A DNA stretch of 64,000 nt from Olsenella sp. KH3B4 (GTDB taxonomy: Bacteria > Actinomycetota > Coriobacteriia > Coriobacteriales > Atopobiaceae). The notes below the pieces were generated by a model that saw only the letters and a program-made list of their open reading frames with translations, ran no database searches and had not been told where the DNA came from. The stretch spans positions 124,001 to 188,000 of the forward strand of contig FOHD01000002.1 of assembly GCA_900111695.1 (NCBI GenBank), in the 5' to 3' direction. Positions 27,036-35,565 of this stretch are shown here, one piece after another. Made by a program: the position numbers and the translations under genes. Each line of letters starts with the position of its first letter. Position 1 is the stretch's first letter.

Positions 27036-30000
27036 ATGGTCTCGCGCATCTACGTTGAGAAAAGGGACGGATTCGACGGGGAGGCGCGGGCGCTCAGCCA
27101 CGAGCTGCGGCACATGCTGGGCATCTCGTCGCTCACCGGCCTGCGCATCATCAACCGCTACGACGTCGAGGGCATCTCCGAGGAGCTCTTCGAGCAGTGC
27201 GTGCCGGTTGTCTTCTCCGAGCCCCAGACCGACCGCGCCACGCGCGAGATGCCCGAGGTGGCGGAGGGGGCGCGTGTCTTTGCCGTTGAGTCCCTGCCCG
27301 GCCAGTTTGACATGCGCGACGCCTCGGCGGCCGAGTGCATCCAGCTCGTCTCGCAGGGCGAGCGCCCCACGGTGAGAAACGCAAAGGTCTACGTGCTGGA
27401 GGGCGCGCTCACCGATGACGACCTCGAGGCCATCAAGCACTACGTGATCAACCCGGTCGAAGCGCGCGAGGCGTCGCTCGCGCCGCGCGAGACCCTCTCC
27501 ACCGCCTACCCGGAGCCGGCGGACGTCGAGGTCCTGAGCGGCTTCCTCGACCTGGACGAGAAGGGCATCGAAGACTTCGTGCGCGATCGCGGCATGGCAA
27601 TGGACGTGGCGGACGCCAAGTTCTGCCAGGGCTACTTTGCGCGCGAGGGACGCGTGCCCACCATCACCGAGATCCGCATGATCGACACCTACTGGTCCGA
27701 CCACTGCCGCCACACCACCTTTGGTACCGGCCTTTCGGACATCCAGTTCGACAACCCACAGGTCGCGGCCGCGTTCCGTCGCTACATGGACATCCGTCAC
27801 CAGCTCGGCCGCGACGACAAGCCCGTCTGCCTCATGGACATGGGCACCATTGGCGCCAAGTGGCTCAAGCACACGGGCCAGCTCACCGGCCTGGACGAGT
27901 CCGAGGAAATCAACGCCTGCACCGCGAAGGCCAAGGTCGACGTCAACGGCCACGACGAGGACTGGCTCTACCTCTTCAAGAACGAGACGCACAACCACCC
28001 CACCGAGATTGAGCCCTTTGGTGGCGCAGCCACCTGCATCGGCGGCGCCATCCGCGACCCGCTCTCGGGCCGCAGCTACGTGTACCAGGCCATGCGCGTG
28101 ACCGGCGCCGCCGACCCCACGGCACCCGTGTCGAGCACGCTTCCCGGCAAGCTCCCGCAGCGCAAGATCTGCCGCACGGCGGCGGCCGGCTACTCCTCCT
28201 ACGGCAACCAGATCGGCCTTGCCACCGGCCAGGTCTCCGAGCTCTACCACCCCGGCTACGTGGCCAAGCGCATGGAGATCGGCGCCGTGGTGGGCGCCAC
28301 GCCCGCCAGCCACGTGCGTCGCGAGTGCCCCGCCCCGGGCGACAAGATCGTGCTTCTCGGCGGCCGTACCGGCCGTGACGGCATCGGCGGTGCCACGGGC
28401 AGCTCCAAGGCACACAACGTTGAGTCGCTCGAGAAGGACGGCGCCGAGGTCCAGAAGGGCAACGCCCCCACCGAGCGCAAGCTGCAGCGCCTCTTCCGCC
28501 GCGGCGACGCGTGCCGCCTCATCAAGCGCTGCAACGACTTTGGCGCCGGCGGCGTCTCGGTTGCCATCGGCGAGCTTGCCGACGGCCTTCTCATCGACCT
28601 TGACCGCGTGCCCAAGAAGTACGACGGCCTTGACGGCACCGAGCTTGCCATCTCCGAGTCGCAGGAGCGCATGGCCGTGGCGCTGGCCCCCGAGGACGTG
28701 GACGAGTTCCTGGGCTACGCGCGCGAGGAGAACCTCGAGGCCACGGTGGTCGCCGAGGTCACTGAGGAGCCCCGCCTGCGCATGACCTGGCGCGGCAAGA
28801 CCATCGTGGACGTGAGCCGCGAGTTCCTCTCGTCCAATGGCGCGCCAAAGTCGACCTCGGTGCGCGTTTGCGCACCGCACGAGTACCACCACGAGTGGGC
28901 CGGCGACACCTTTGCGCAGAAGATGGTCTCGCTGGTGAGCGACCTCAACGTGGCGTCCAACAAGGGCCTGGCAGAGAGGTTCGACTCAACCATTGGCGCC
29001 GCGACCGTCCTCATGCCGTTTGGTGGCACAACGCAGCTCACGCCGGCGCTTGGCATGGCGGCAAAGCTCCCCGTGGACGGCGAGACCACCACGTGCTCGG
29101 GCATGGCGTGGGGCTACAACCCCTACCTCATGAGCGAGGACGAGTACACGGGTGCCTACCTGGCCGTTGTTGAGTCCGTCTCCAAGCTCGTTGCCATGGG
29201 CTTCGAGCACAAGAACTTCTATCTCACGTTCCAGGAGTACTTCGAGAAGCTCCGCGACGACCCCAAGCGCTGGGGCAGGCCCACGGCCGCTCTTCTCGGC
29301 GCGCTCATGGCTCAGCTCGACCTGGGCATTGGCTCCATTGGCGGCAAGGACTCCATGTCCGGCTCGTTCGAGGACCTCGACGTGCCGCCCACGCTGGTCT
29401 CGTTTGCCACCGGCCTGGGCAAGGTCGACCGCGTGACCTCGCCGGAGTTCAAGCACGCCGACGACCAGGTGATTGTTGTGGTGCCGGAGTACGCCGACGA
29501 CGGCATCACGCCCACGGCGGAGTCCCTTCTCGCCGCGTTTGACTACGTCGAGAAGCTCATTGGCTCCGGCGCCGCGCGCGCGGTGAGCACGCCGGGTTAC
29601 GGCTGCATGGCCGAGGCCATGTTCAAGATGTGCGTGGGCAACTTCATTGGCCTGCGCGTGCGCCCCGAGTTCACCGAGGAGGCCCTGCTCAACCCCGCGT
29701 ACGGCAGCTTTGTGATTGAGCTTGCGCAGGGCGCCAGCCTGCCGGAGGCACCGAAGGGCGTGACCGTTGCGGCGTTTGGCCAGACGCTCGCGGAGTACGC
29801 GCTCTATGCCTGCGGCGAGCGCATGTCCATCCAGAACGACCTGCAAAAGCCCTGGGAGAACGCGCTCTCTGGCGTGTACCCGTACCTGGGCAAGGCCGAG
29901 GGTCCGGCGTGCGCGCCCATCTCGTTTGATCCCGAGAAGGCCGGCATCACGCCCACGCGCCACACGGCAGGTGCCAGCTTCGCCAAGCCGCGCGTGGTGA

Positions 30001-30782
30001 TTCCCGTGTTCCCCGGCACCAACTGCGAGTACGACTCCGCGCGTGCGTTCGAGCGCGTGGGGGCCGTGGCAAAGACGGTCGTCGTGAACAACCTCACGCC
30101 GCAGGCGGTCTCCGAGAGCGTCGACGCCATGGTGCGCGCCATCCGCGAGAGCCAGATCGTCTTCATCCCCGGTGGCTTCTCCGGCGGCGACGAGCCCGAC
30201 GGCTCGGCCAAGTTCATCGTGGCCTTCTTCCGCAACCCTGCCGTCACCGAGGCGGTACGCGACCTGCTCCAGGCGCGCGACGGCCTCATGCTGGGCGTCT
30301 GCAACGGCTTCCAGGCCCTCATCAAGCTGGGGCTTGTTCCCTACGGTGACATCGTGGACGCGCGCGAGGACTCCCCCACCCTCACCTTCAACCCCATTGG
30401 GCGCCACCAGAGCCGCCTCGTGCGCACGCGCGTGGCGTCGACCATCTCGCCGTGGCTCTCCAAGTGCAAGGTTGGCGACGTGCACAACATCGCGATCAGC
30501 CACGGAGAGGGACGCTTCGTCTGCACCGCCGACGAGTTGGAGCGCCTGGAGGCTGCGGGGCAGATTGCCACGCAGTACGTGAACGCCGACCGACTGCCGT
30601 CCATGAACCTGCGCTCCAACCCCAACGGGTCCTTCATGGCGGTCGAGGGCATCACCTCGCCCGACGGCCGCGTGCTGGGTAAGATGGGTCACACCGAGCG
30701 CAGCGGAGAGGGCCTCTACAAGAACGTGCCCGGCAACGCGTACCAGCCGCTGTTCGAGGGCGGTGTGAGCTACTTCGCGTAA
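27036..30782 (+). CDS. purL: phosphoribosylformylglycinamidine synthase (large single-chain form)
   Basis: This 1248-residue enzyme of purine synthesis converts FGAR, glutamine and ATP to FGAM. It has an N-terminal PurS-like region, a linker with YWSDHCRHTTF, then the synthetase core with NETHNHPTEIEPFGGAATC and GGKDSMSGS. A C-terminal class I glutamine amidotransferase (about residues 985-1248) carries FPGTNCEYDSARAF, the catalytic Cys in LGVCNGFQALIKLG and the His/Glu of ISHGEGRF. The length matches the single-chain PurL of Proteobacteria and some anaerobes. It starts with ATG behind AGGAAAGG. No other pur gene adjoins it. Confidence 0.94.
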   Translation: MVSRIYVEKRDGFDGEARALSHELRHMLGISSLTGLRIINRYDVEGISEELFEQCVPVVFSEPQTDRATREMPEVAEGARVFAVESLPGQFDMRDASAAECIQLVSQGERPTVRNAKVYVLEGALTDDDLEAIKHYVINPVEAREASLAPRETLSTAYPEPADVEVLSGFLDLDEKGIEDFVRDRGMAMDVADAKFCQGYFAREGRVPTITEIRMIDTYWSDHCRHTTFGTGLSDIQFDNPQVAAAFRRYMDIRHQLGRDDKPVCLMDMGTIGAKWLKHTGQLTGLDESEEINACTAKAKVDVNGHDEDWLYLFKNETHNHPTEIEPFGGAATCIGGAIRDPLSGRSYVYQAMRVTGAADPTAPVSSTLPGKLPQRKICRTAAAGYSSYGNQIGLATGQVSELYHPGYVAKRMEIGAVVGATPASHVRRECPAPGDKIVLLGGRTGRDGIGGATGSSKAHNVESLEKDGAEVQKGNAPTERKLQRLFRRGDACRLIKRCNDFGAGGVSVAIGELADGLLIDLDRVPKKYDGLDGTELAISESQERMAVALAPEDVDEFLGYAREENLEATVVAEVTEEPRLRMTWRGKTIVDVSREFLSSNGAPKSTSVRVCAPHEYHHEWAGDTFAQKMVSLVSDLNVASNKGLAERFDSTIGAATVLMPFGGTTQLTPALGMAAKLPVDGETTTCSGMAWGYNPYLMSEDEYTGAYLAVVESVSKLVAMGFEHKNFYLTFQEYFEKLRDDPKRWGRPTAALLGALMAQLDLGIGSIGGKDSMSGSFEDLDVPPTLVSFATGLGKVDRVTSPEFKHADDQVIVVVPEYADDGITPTAESLLAAFDYVEKLIGSGAARAVSTPGYGCMAEAMFKMCVGNFIGLRVRPEFTEEALLNPAYGSFVIELAQGASLPEAPKGVTVAAFGQTLAEYALYACGERMSIQNDLQKPWENALSGVYPYLGKAEGPACAPISFDPEKAGITPTRHTAGASFAKPRVVIPVFPGTNCEYDSARAFERVGAVAKTVVVNNLTPQAVSESVDAMVRAIRESQIVFIPGGFSGGDEPDGSAKFIVAFFRNPAVTEAVRDLLQARDGLMLGVCNGFQALIKLGLVPYGDIVDAREDSPTLTFNPIGRHQSRLVRTRVASTISPWLSKCKVGDVHNIAISHGEGRFVCTADELERLEAAGQIATQYVNADRLPSMNLRSNPNGSFMAVEGITSPDGRVLGKMGHTERSGEGLYKNVPGNAYQPLFEGGVSYFA

Positions 30783-30799
30783 GCGCAGCTAGGGAGGCT

Positions 30800-30874
30800 G
30801 GGCCTCAGCCCTTGTCCCCCAGGCGTCGAAGTGCATCAAACCCACGACCCCTGGGGGGACAAGGGCTGAGGCCC
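30800..30874 (+). terminator. very long GC hairpin after purL
   Basis: A 24-base arm (30800-30823, from GGGCCTCAGCCC to CCCCCAGG) is matched by a 25-base arm (30850-30874) with one bulged G; the loop is 26 bases. It lies 18 bases beyond the purL stop. The arms are far longer than a normal terminator needs. Confidence 0.7.
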
Positions 30875-31003
30875 TCCCTGGGGGTCGCTTTCTTACCGGC
30901 TGACGTTGCTGCGAGGATGCCGGTGTTGTCACCATCTTGCGGAAGCCTGCGCGAGGCGATCCGCCCGCGTATACTGGTTCGCCGGCTACGCGAGAGGAGC
31001 AAC

Positions 31004-32014
31004 ATGGCACGAGAAGACAGCGCAGAGTTCCACATGAGCGAGCGACGCGAGCGCTTCCTCACGAGCACGTGGGGCGCCCTTCTCGCCGCCGCGTTCTGTT
31101 GCCTGCTCTGGGGGTCGGCGTTCCCCTGCATCAAGATTGGCTACGGGCTGTTTGGCATCGCGGGTGCCGACACAGCGTCCCAGATGCTCTTCGCGGGAAC
31201 GCGCTTCCTTCTCGCCGGGGTCATGGTCATCCTCTTTGTGAGCGCCACCAGCAAGATGGCGCTTGTGCCTCAGCGCTCCGACCTGGGCGCCATTTGCCTG
31301 CTCGCGCTCTTCCAGACCTTTGGGCAGTACGCCTTCTTCTACCTGGGACTTGCGCATGCCGCGGGAACCACAAGCTCAGTCATCGAGGCAAGCGCCAACT
31401 TCTTTGCCATCCTGCTTTCGGCGCTGGCGTTTCGCCAGGAGCGGCTAACCAGCAGGAAGGTCGTGGGTTGCCTTCTGGGTTTTGCAGGTGTGGTTCTCAT
31501 CAACCTTGGCGGCAGTCTGGGCAGCCTCTCGTTTTCCTTCTCGCCAGACGGCGAGGGGATGATCCTTCTGAGCACGCTGTGCTCGGCCACGTCATCTTGT
31601 CTTATCCAGCAGCTCTCCGCGCGACACGACCCAGTGCTTCTCAGCGGATGGCAATTCGTGCTGGGTGGGCTTGGTCTCATGGCGATGGGCGTGGCCGGCG
31701 GCGGGGTCCTCTCGCCCACTGGGCCGAGTGCCATTGCGCTGCTGGCATACATGGCCTTCATCTCGGCTGCGGCATACAGCGTGTGGTCGCTGCTGCTCTC
31801 TGTGAACTCGGTCTCGCGCATCTCTGTCTATGGGTTCATGAACCCGGTGTTTGGCTTCGTGCTTTCTGCAGTGCTCCTCGGCGAGTACCAGCAGGTTGAC
31901 CCCGTGCGCTCCATCTGCGCGTTGGTGCTGGTGAGCGCCGGCATTGTGGTGGTGAACCGGGTGGGCACGAGGGCTGGGGGCGCAAAGGACGCCTCGAGGA
32001 GCGAGGCGCGTTAG
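31004..32014 (+). CDS. EamA/DMT-family transporter
   Basis: This 336-residue protein has ten predicted membrane helices in two EamA repeats. CCLLWGSAFPCIKIGYG opens the first, and SVYGFMNPVFGFVLSAVLLGE closes the second. It is not closely related in sequence to the other EamA transporter in this window. Start ATG follows GAGAGGAG; upstream in-frame sequence is inside the purL hairpin and is not coding. Substrate unknown. Confidence 0.85.
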   Translation: MAREDSAEFHMSERRERFLTSTWGALLAAAFCCLLWGSAFPCIKIGYGLFGIAGADTASQMLFAGTRFLLAGVMVILFVSATSKMALVPQRSDLGAICLLALFQTFGQYAFFYLGLAHAAGTTSSVIEASANFFAILLSALAFRQERLTSRKVVGCLLGFAGVVLINLGGSLGSLSFSFSPDGEGMILLSTLCSATSSCLIQQLSARHDPVLLSGWQFVLGGLGLMAMGVAGGGVLSPTGPSAIALLAYMAFISAAAYSVWSLLLSVNSVSRISVYGFMNPVFGFVLSAVLLGEYQQVDPVRSICALVLVSAGIVVVNRVGTRAGGAKDASRSEAR

Positions 32015-32340
32015 AGAACGCCCCCGATCTGCGCGCAAAAGCGAGGTTCTGTATAAGTCGGGCTGGGAACAAGGGCCAGCACACGACCCACGATTCCCTC
32101 TGGACATGCTCGTAAAGATTGGCAACAGGGATAACTCTGATATCTCTCTGTCCACGGCTCATCCGCGACTTCCGGATAAGCTCCGCGACGGGAAAATAAC
32201 CCACATATCTCAGTTTTTGCACGTAGTTTAGGCCAATCATCTTGCGCAGAGCGCCATATACCCCACGAGAAAAGCTCGGACGCGTTGGAAAAAGCCAAGC
32301 AGAGCCATCAGACGCGGTCACCGATTTTTCTCTTTTTTAG
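32015..32340. other. AT-richer gap with a possible orphan reading frame
   Basis: The 391 bases between the EamA gene and the sigma factor are visibly less GC-rich than the surroundings. On the minus strand an open frame runs from about 32321 into the EamA gene (first part MTASDGSAWLFPTRPSFSRG). It has no recognisable family and no clear ribosome site. It may be a gene remnant or chance. Confidence 0.3.
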
Positions 32341-32367
32341 GGAACATCCGACTCTATTGAAGCGTGT
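32341..32367 (+). promoter_or_regulatory. candidate ECF-type promoter
   Basis: GGAAC (32341-32345) is separated by 17 bases from CGTGT (32363-32367), 38 bases before the sigma gene start. This matches the GGAAC-N16/17-CGT pattern of many group 4 sigma factors and would make the sigma gene autoregulated. Confidence 0.5.
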
Positions 32368-32405
32368 AGAAAGTATACAGCCACGAGACGAAGCGGAGAT
32401 TACAA

Positions 32406-32960
32406 ATGCGAGGTGGTAAGCATCACACTTCGGGCTGCAGAAGCGAAAACTTCATGCGTCATGCAATGGACCTCCATGGAGACGCCGTCTATCTTGTTGC
32501 CCTTAGTCAGACTCGCTCTCGTACCGATGCTCAAGACGTCTCTCAGGACGTATTCCTGCGCCTTCTTACGAGCGAAACGGAATTTGCCGATGAAGAGCAC
32601 CTCCATGCCTGGCTATTGCGCGTAACCATCAATCGTTGCCGTGAGCTGTATAGGTCTCCTTGGCGCAAGCGTATTGCCCCATCCGATGAGATGATCGCTG
32701 CAATCCCCTCTGCAGATCTCGATCCTGCGGAAGCAGCGGTAAATGCCCTTGCGCAGAATCCTGTCTGGGCGGCGCTCAAGGCCCTGCCCGAGAAGCTGCG
32801 GGTGGTCGCTCTTCTTCACTACGTTGAGGAATACCCAACCGGGACAATCGCCAGGATTGTGGGCTGTCAACCTGCCACTGTGCGTACACGACTCCACAGA
32901 GCAAGATTGCAGATGAAGAGGTATCTCGAATCCATGGGAATGGAGGGTAATTATGAGTGA
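32406..32960 (+). CDS. ECF-type RNA polymerase sigma factor
   Basis: This 184-residue group 4 sigma factor has region 2 at about residues 15-85 (DAVYLVALSQTRSRTDAQDVSQDVFLRLL; then WLLRVTINRCRELYR) and region 4 at about 120-175 (LPEKLRVVALLHYVEEYPTGTIARIVGCQPATVRTRLHRA, in pieces). It recruits RNA polymerase to promoters under control of the anti-sigma partner encoded by the next, overlapping gene. GGAG lies seven bases before the ATG. Confidence 0.9.
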   Translation: MRGGKHHTSGCRSENFMRHAMDLHGDAVYLVALSQTRSRTDAQDVSQDVFLRLLTSETEFADEEHLHAWLLRVTINRCRELYRSPWRKRIAPSDEMIAAIPSADLDPAEAAVNALAQNPVWAALKALPEKLRVVALLHYVEEYPTGTIARIVGCQPATVRTRLHRARLQMKRYLESMGMEGNYE

Positions 32961-34020
32961 CGAGCGGCTAGAGAGGGAGCTCAAAGCACTGGCCAAGGAG
33001 GTACGGCTTCCCAATAAGGTGCGAGAAGGGGTTGAACGCAAGGCTCGGCAAACGGATAACGCCGCAATCGTTCGGACCGGAACTGGTCGATCCGTCACAA
33101 GACGAAATCTCCTGTGGGGTAGCGCCGTATCAGCAGGCGTTGCCGCTTCTCTGTTGGGTTTGGCGATTCTCGGTAGAAATCAGCAGAACGACCAGGATTC
33201 TCCTACAGAGAGCCCGAGTAATCCTTTTGTGCTGCGTGCATACGCCGAAGGCATGCCCCAGGAGGACGGAAGCGTGCTTACCACGAGATTCATTAGCACC
33301 CTTGGATCAGCGGGCACCACAGATACCGGAACGTGGTATGCCTCGAGAGATATCGACCTTACCTGCATGGGAGATGGAATCACATCAATTGAGTATTCAC
33401 TCTCTGGGCCAAACGTAAGTCGTGTGGCTGATCAAGAAGCGACTGGGCAAGCTATCGTAAGGTTCGATGCACTGTATAATGGGGAGACAGGCGAGAACGA
33501 ACCGCTTCCAGAGGATAATGGTACCGCCACAAGCTACGTAGTGGCTTATGATGGGCAAGCAGCAGATGAGCGGGCCTTTAACAGAACTCTGTATGCTATG
33601 TTTCCTACAGACGATGCTCTCGATGCGGCGGAGGCGCTCTCTCAGCAACTATCCGAAATGGGCCATTCTGGAGCATCAACCTGGGAAGACGCTGTCCAGC
33701 AAGCCAAAGCCGACAATGCGCTTCATAGGCTCCTCGAAAAACGAAGTGCAGATTTGTTGGCGTCAACCACTCTTACCATGACAGCACACCTCCAAGAGGG
33801 TGGCGCGCAGAGTCACGCGTATTCCATCTCTCTGCGAGAGGATTTTGACGACGTTTTGGACGAATGGCTGGATTCTCAGGTCAAGCCCACAGCAGCCATC
33901 AATTGCTACCGTGATGACCCAGACCATGCGGATGACTATGCCGCTGCACAAGAGCGTATCCAATACATCTACAGCCAGCCACCTGACCTGTTCGTTTTAA
34001 CTGAGCTCGAGCAGAAATAG
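32953..34020 (+). CDS. probable membrane-bound anti-sigma factor
   Basis: This 355-residue protein overlaps the sigma gene by eight bases. Residues about 1-47 are a cytoplasmic, charged helical part (DERLERELKALAKEVRLP), followed by one membrane helix (about 52-73) and a large exported domain without recognisable motifs. It is weakly reminiscent of DUF4179-type anti-sigma proteins in layout. The inference of function rests on topology and coupling to the sigma gene. The signal sensed outside is unknown. Confidence 0.7.
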   Translation: MSDERLERELKALAKEVRLPNKVREGVERKARQTDNAAIVRTGTGRSVTRRNLLWGSAVSAGVAASLLGLAILGRNQQNDQDSPTESPSNPFVLRAYAEGMPQEDGSVLTTRFISTLGSAGTTDTGTWYASRDIDLTCMGDGITSIEYSLSGPNVSRVADQEATGQAIVRFDALYNGETGENEPLPEDNGTATSYVVAYDGQAADERAFNRTLYAMFPTDDALDAAEALSQQLSEMGHSGASTWEDAVQQAKADNALHRLLEKRSADLLASTTLTMTAHLQEGGAQSHAYSISLREDFDDVLDEWLDSQVKPTAAINCYRDDPDHADDYAAAQERIQYIYSQPPDLFVLTELEQK

Positions 34021-34172
34021 GAATCGACCGCTGCACCGCAGCTATGATCTGCACGGTTCAACCAACACCGTCTCGATGCCCGCAAGCGCTAGCTCACTAG
34101 CTGGCAACTCCAATCTACGTGCAAAGACACTCATTCGCCGGCTCACAGGCAAAACCCGGGGACTCCTCTACG

Positions 34173-34191
34173 TATAATTGCGTTACGCAAT
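34173..34191 (+). promoter_or_regulatory. -10 box and palindrome ahead of the serpin gene
   Basis: TATAAT (34173-34178) overlaps a perfect dyad ATTGCG-TTA-CGCAAT (34177-34191), ending 15 bases before the ATG and next to GAAGGAGG. A repressor binding the dyad would block initiation. No good -35 is evident. Confidence 0.45.
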
Positions 34192-34206
34192 GCGAAGGAG
34201 GTCCCC

Positions 34207-35550
34207 ATGGAACGCCTCGTTGGACGACGCACTGCCCTTGCGCTCCTCGGTATGCCTGCAGCGCTCTCGCTTGGTACGGCGCTTACGGGCTGCGGCAGCA
34301 ATAATGCGCAGGATAATGCCCCAGACATCTCTGCCACGGAGCTTACCGCAGGCGTCGAGGGAGCTGCACTTAAGCAAGAATCCATCGCTGACACCCTTGC
34401 AGGCCAGACGGCAACGCACGCGCCGTTTGACTTTGCTGTTCGTCTGCTTCAGGGCACATATCCCACAATCCAGCAGACAAACGTGCTTGTCTCTCCCCTC
34501 TCGGCGCTCTTTGCCCTGGCCCTAGCGGGAGCCGGTGCCGCAGGCGATACGCTTTCCCAGCTAGGGACCGCAACGGGCATGGATATCGACTCGCTTGCGA
34601 CCTACCTGGGCGCTTGCGTCCGTCGCATCTCTGGCGAGGACCTCTACGACACGCAGCAGAAGGGTGACGCCCTTGCCCTCAAGTGCGCAAACTCCATTTG
34701 GCTGAGGTCGTCAGATGACCTCAGCGTCTCGGAGGATTACCTCGCCGCCTGCAAAGACTCCTTTGACGCGCAGGCGTTCTCGGCGCCGTTCGACCCAACG
34801 ACCGCCGAAGACATCAATTCTTGGGTCAGTTCCAAGACCGATGGCATGATCGACCAGCTTGTGGACCGTATCGCCGCAGATGATCAGCTCTTTCTCATTA
34901 ACGCCCTTGCTTTTGATGATGTTTGGCAAGAACCGTACGAGGAAAGCGACGTGCAGGGCGACACCTTCGCCACCGAGAAAGGAGACGAGCAGAGCGTCCG
35001 CATGATGCATTCGCACGAGACTGCCTACCTCGAGAACAGCCTTGCAGAGGGCTTCCTGAAGCCCTCTGAGAACCACAACTTTGCCTTTGTCGCGCTGCTC
35101 CCCAAGCAGGATGTGCGGCTCGCAGACCTTGTGGCATCGCTAGACGGATCATCCTTGCACGGCATGATCACCAACCCCGTCCCCAACATCGAGGTATCAG
35201 CCGGTCTCCCCAAGTTCTCGCTTGACTACCAGACCACGCTCAACGACCAGCTGATAGCCATGGGCGTGCGCGATGCCTTCGACGCAAACCTCGCCAACTT
35301 CTCGCGCATGGCCACCCTCAAGGACGGCAACCTTGCCATTAGCGCCGTGCTCCAAAAGACCTTCATTGACGTAAATGAGGCAGGCACAAAGGCGGCAGCG
35401 GTTACCGCAATAGGCGAGGCCGGTTCAACTGCAACGCCAGATGAGCCCGAGGTCCGGGAGGTCATCCTAGACCGACCCTTTGTCTACTTCATCATCGACA
35501 ACATGACTCTGACGCCACTGTTTGCGGGTGTTCTGACGCAGGTGGAGTAG
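34207..35550 (+). CDS. serpin-family protease inhibitor, lipoprotein
   Basis: This 447-residue protein has a lipoprotein signal (Arg-rich N-terminus, then ALTGC, mature Cys at about 28) followed by a full serpin fold. It contains NVLVSPLSALFALALAGAGA, the FLINALAFDDVWQEPYE strand region, LPKFSLDYQ, and the C-terminal signature DRPFVYFIIDN. The reactive-centre hinge reads NEAGTKAAAVTAIGEAGST. Counting 17 residues from the hinge Glu gives P1 Ser and P1' Thr, an estimate. Serpins trap serine or cysteine proteases irreversibly; a surface-anchored one would face host or neighbour proteases. It is monocistronic with a strong ribosome site. Confidence 0.9.
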   Translation: MERLVGRRTALALLGMPAALSLGTALTGCGSNNAQDNAPDISATELTAGVEGAALKQESIADTLAGQTATHAPFDFAVRLLQGTYPTIQQTNVLVSPLSALFALALAGAGAAGDTLSQLGTATGMDIDSLATYLGACVRRISGEDLYDTQQKGDALALKCANSIWLRSSDDLSVSEDYLAACKDSFDAQAFSAPFDPTTAEDINSWVSSKTDGMIDQLVDRIAADDQLFLINALAFDDVWQEPYEESDVQGDTFATEKGDEQSVRMMHSHETAYLENSLAEGFLKPSENHNFAFVALLPKQDVRLADLVASLDGSSLHGMITNPVPNIEVSAGLPKFSLDYQTTLNDQLIAMGVRDAFDANLANFSRMATLKDGNLAISAVLQKTFIDVNEAGTKAAAVTAIGEAGSTATPDEPEVREVILDRPFVYFIIDNMTLTPLFAGVLTQVE

Positions 35551-35565
35551 GCGCCGTGCAAACCC

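Noticed and set aside
25205..27049. 614-codon minus-strand frame opposite the pyrophosphatase
   Set aside because: It is antisense to DHH/CBS motifs and composed of His/Val/Asp/Leu-rich filler.
26754..28892. 712-codon minus-strand frame opposite purL
   Set aside because: It is antisense to unmistakable PurL motifs. It also crosses the pyrophosphatase terminator.
28986..30692. 568-codon minus-strand frame opposite the second half of purL
   Set aside because: Same reason: codon bias of the GC-rich sense strand keeps the antisense frame open, and no family is recognisable.
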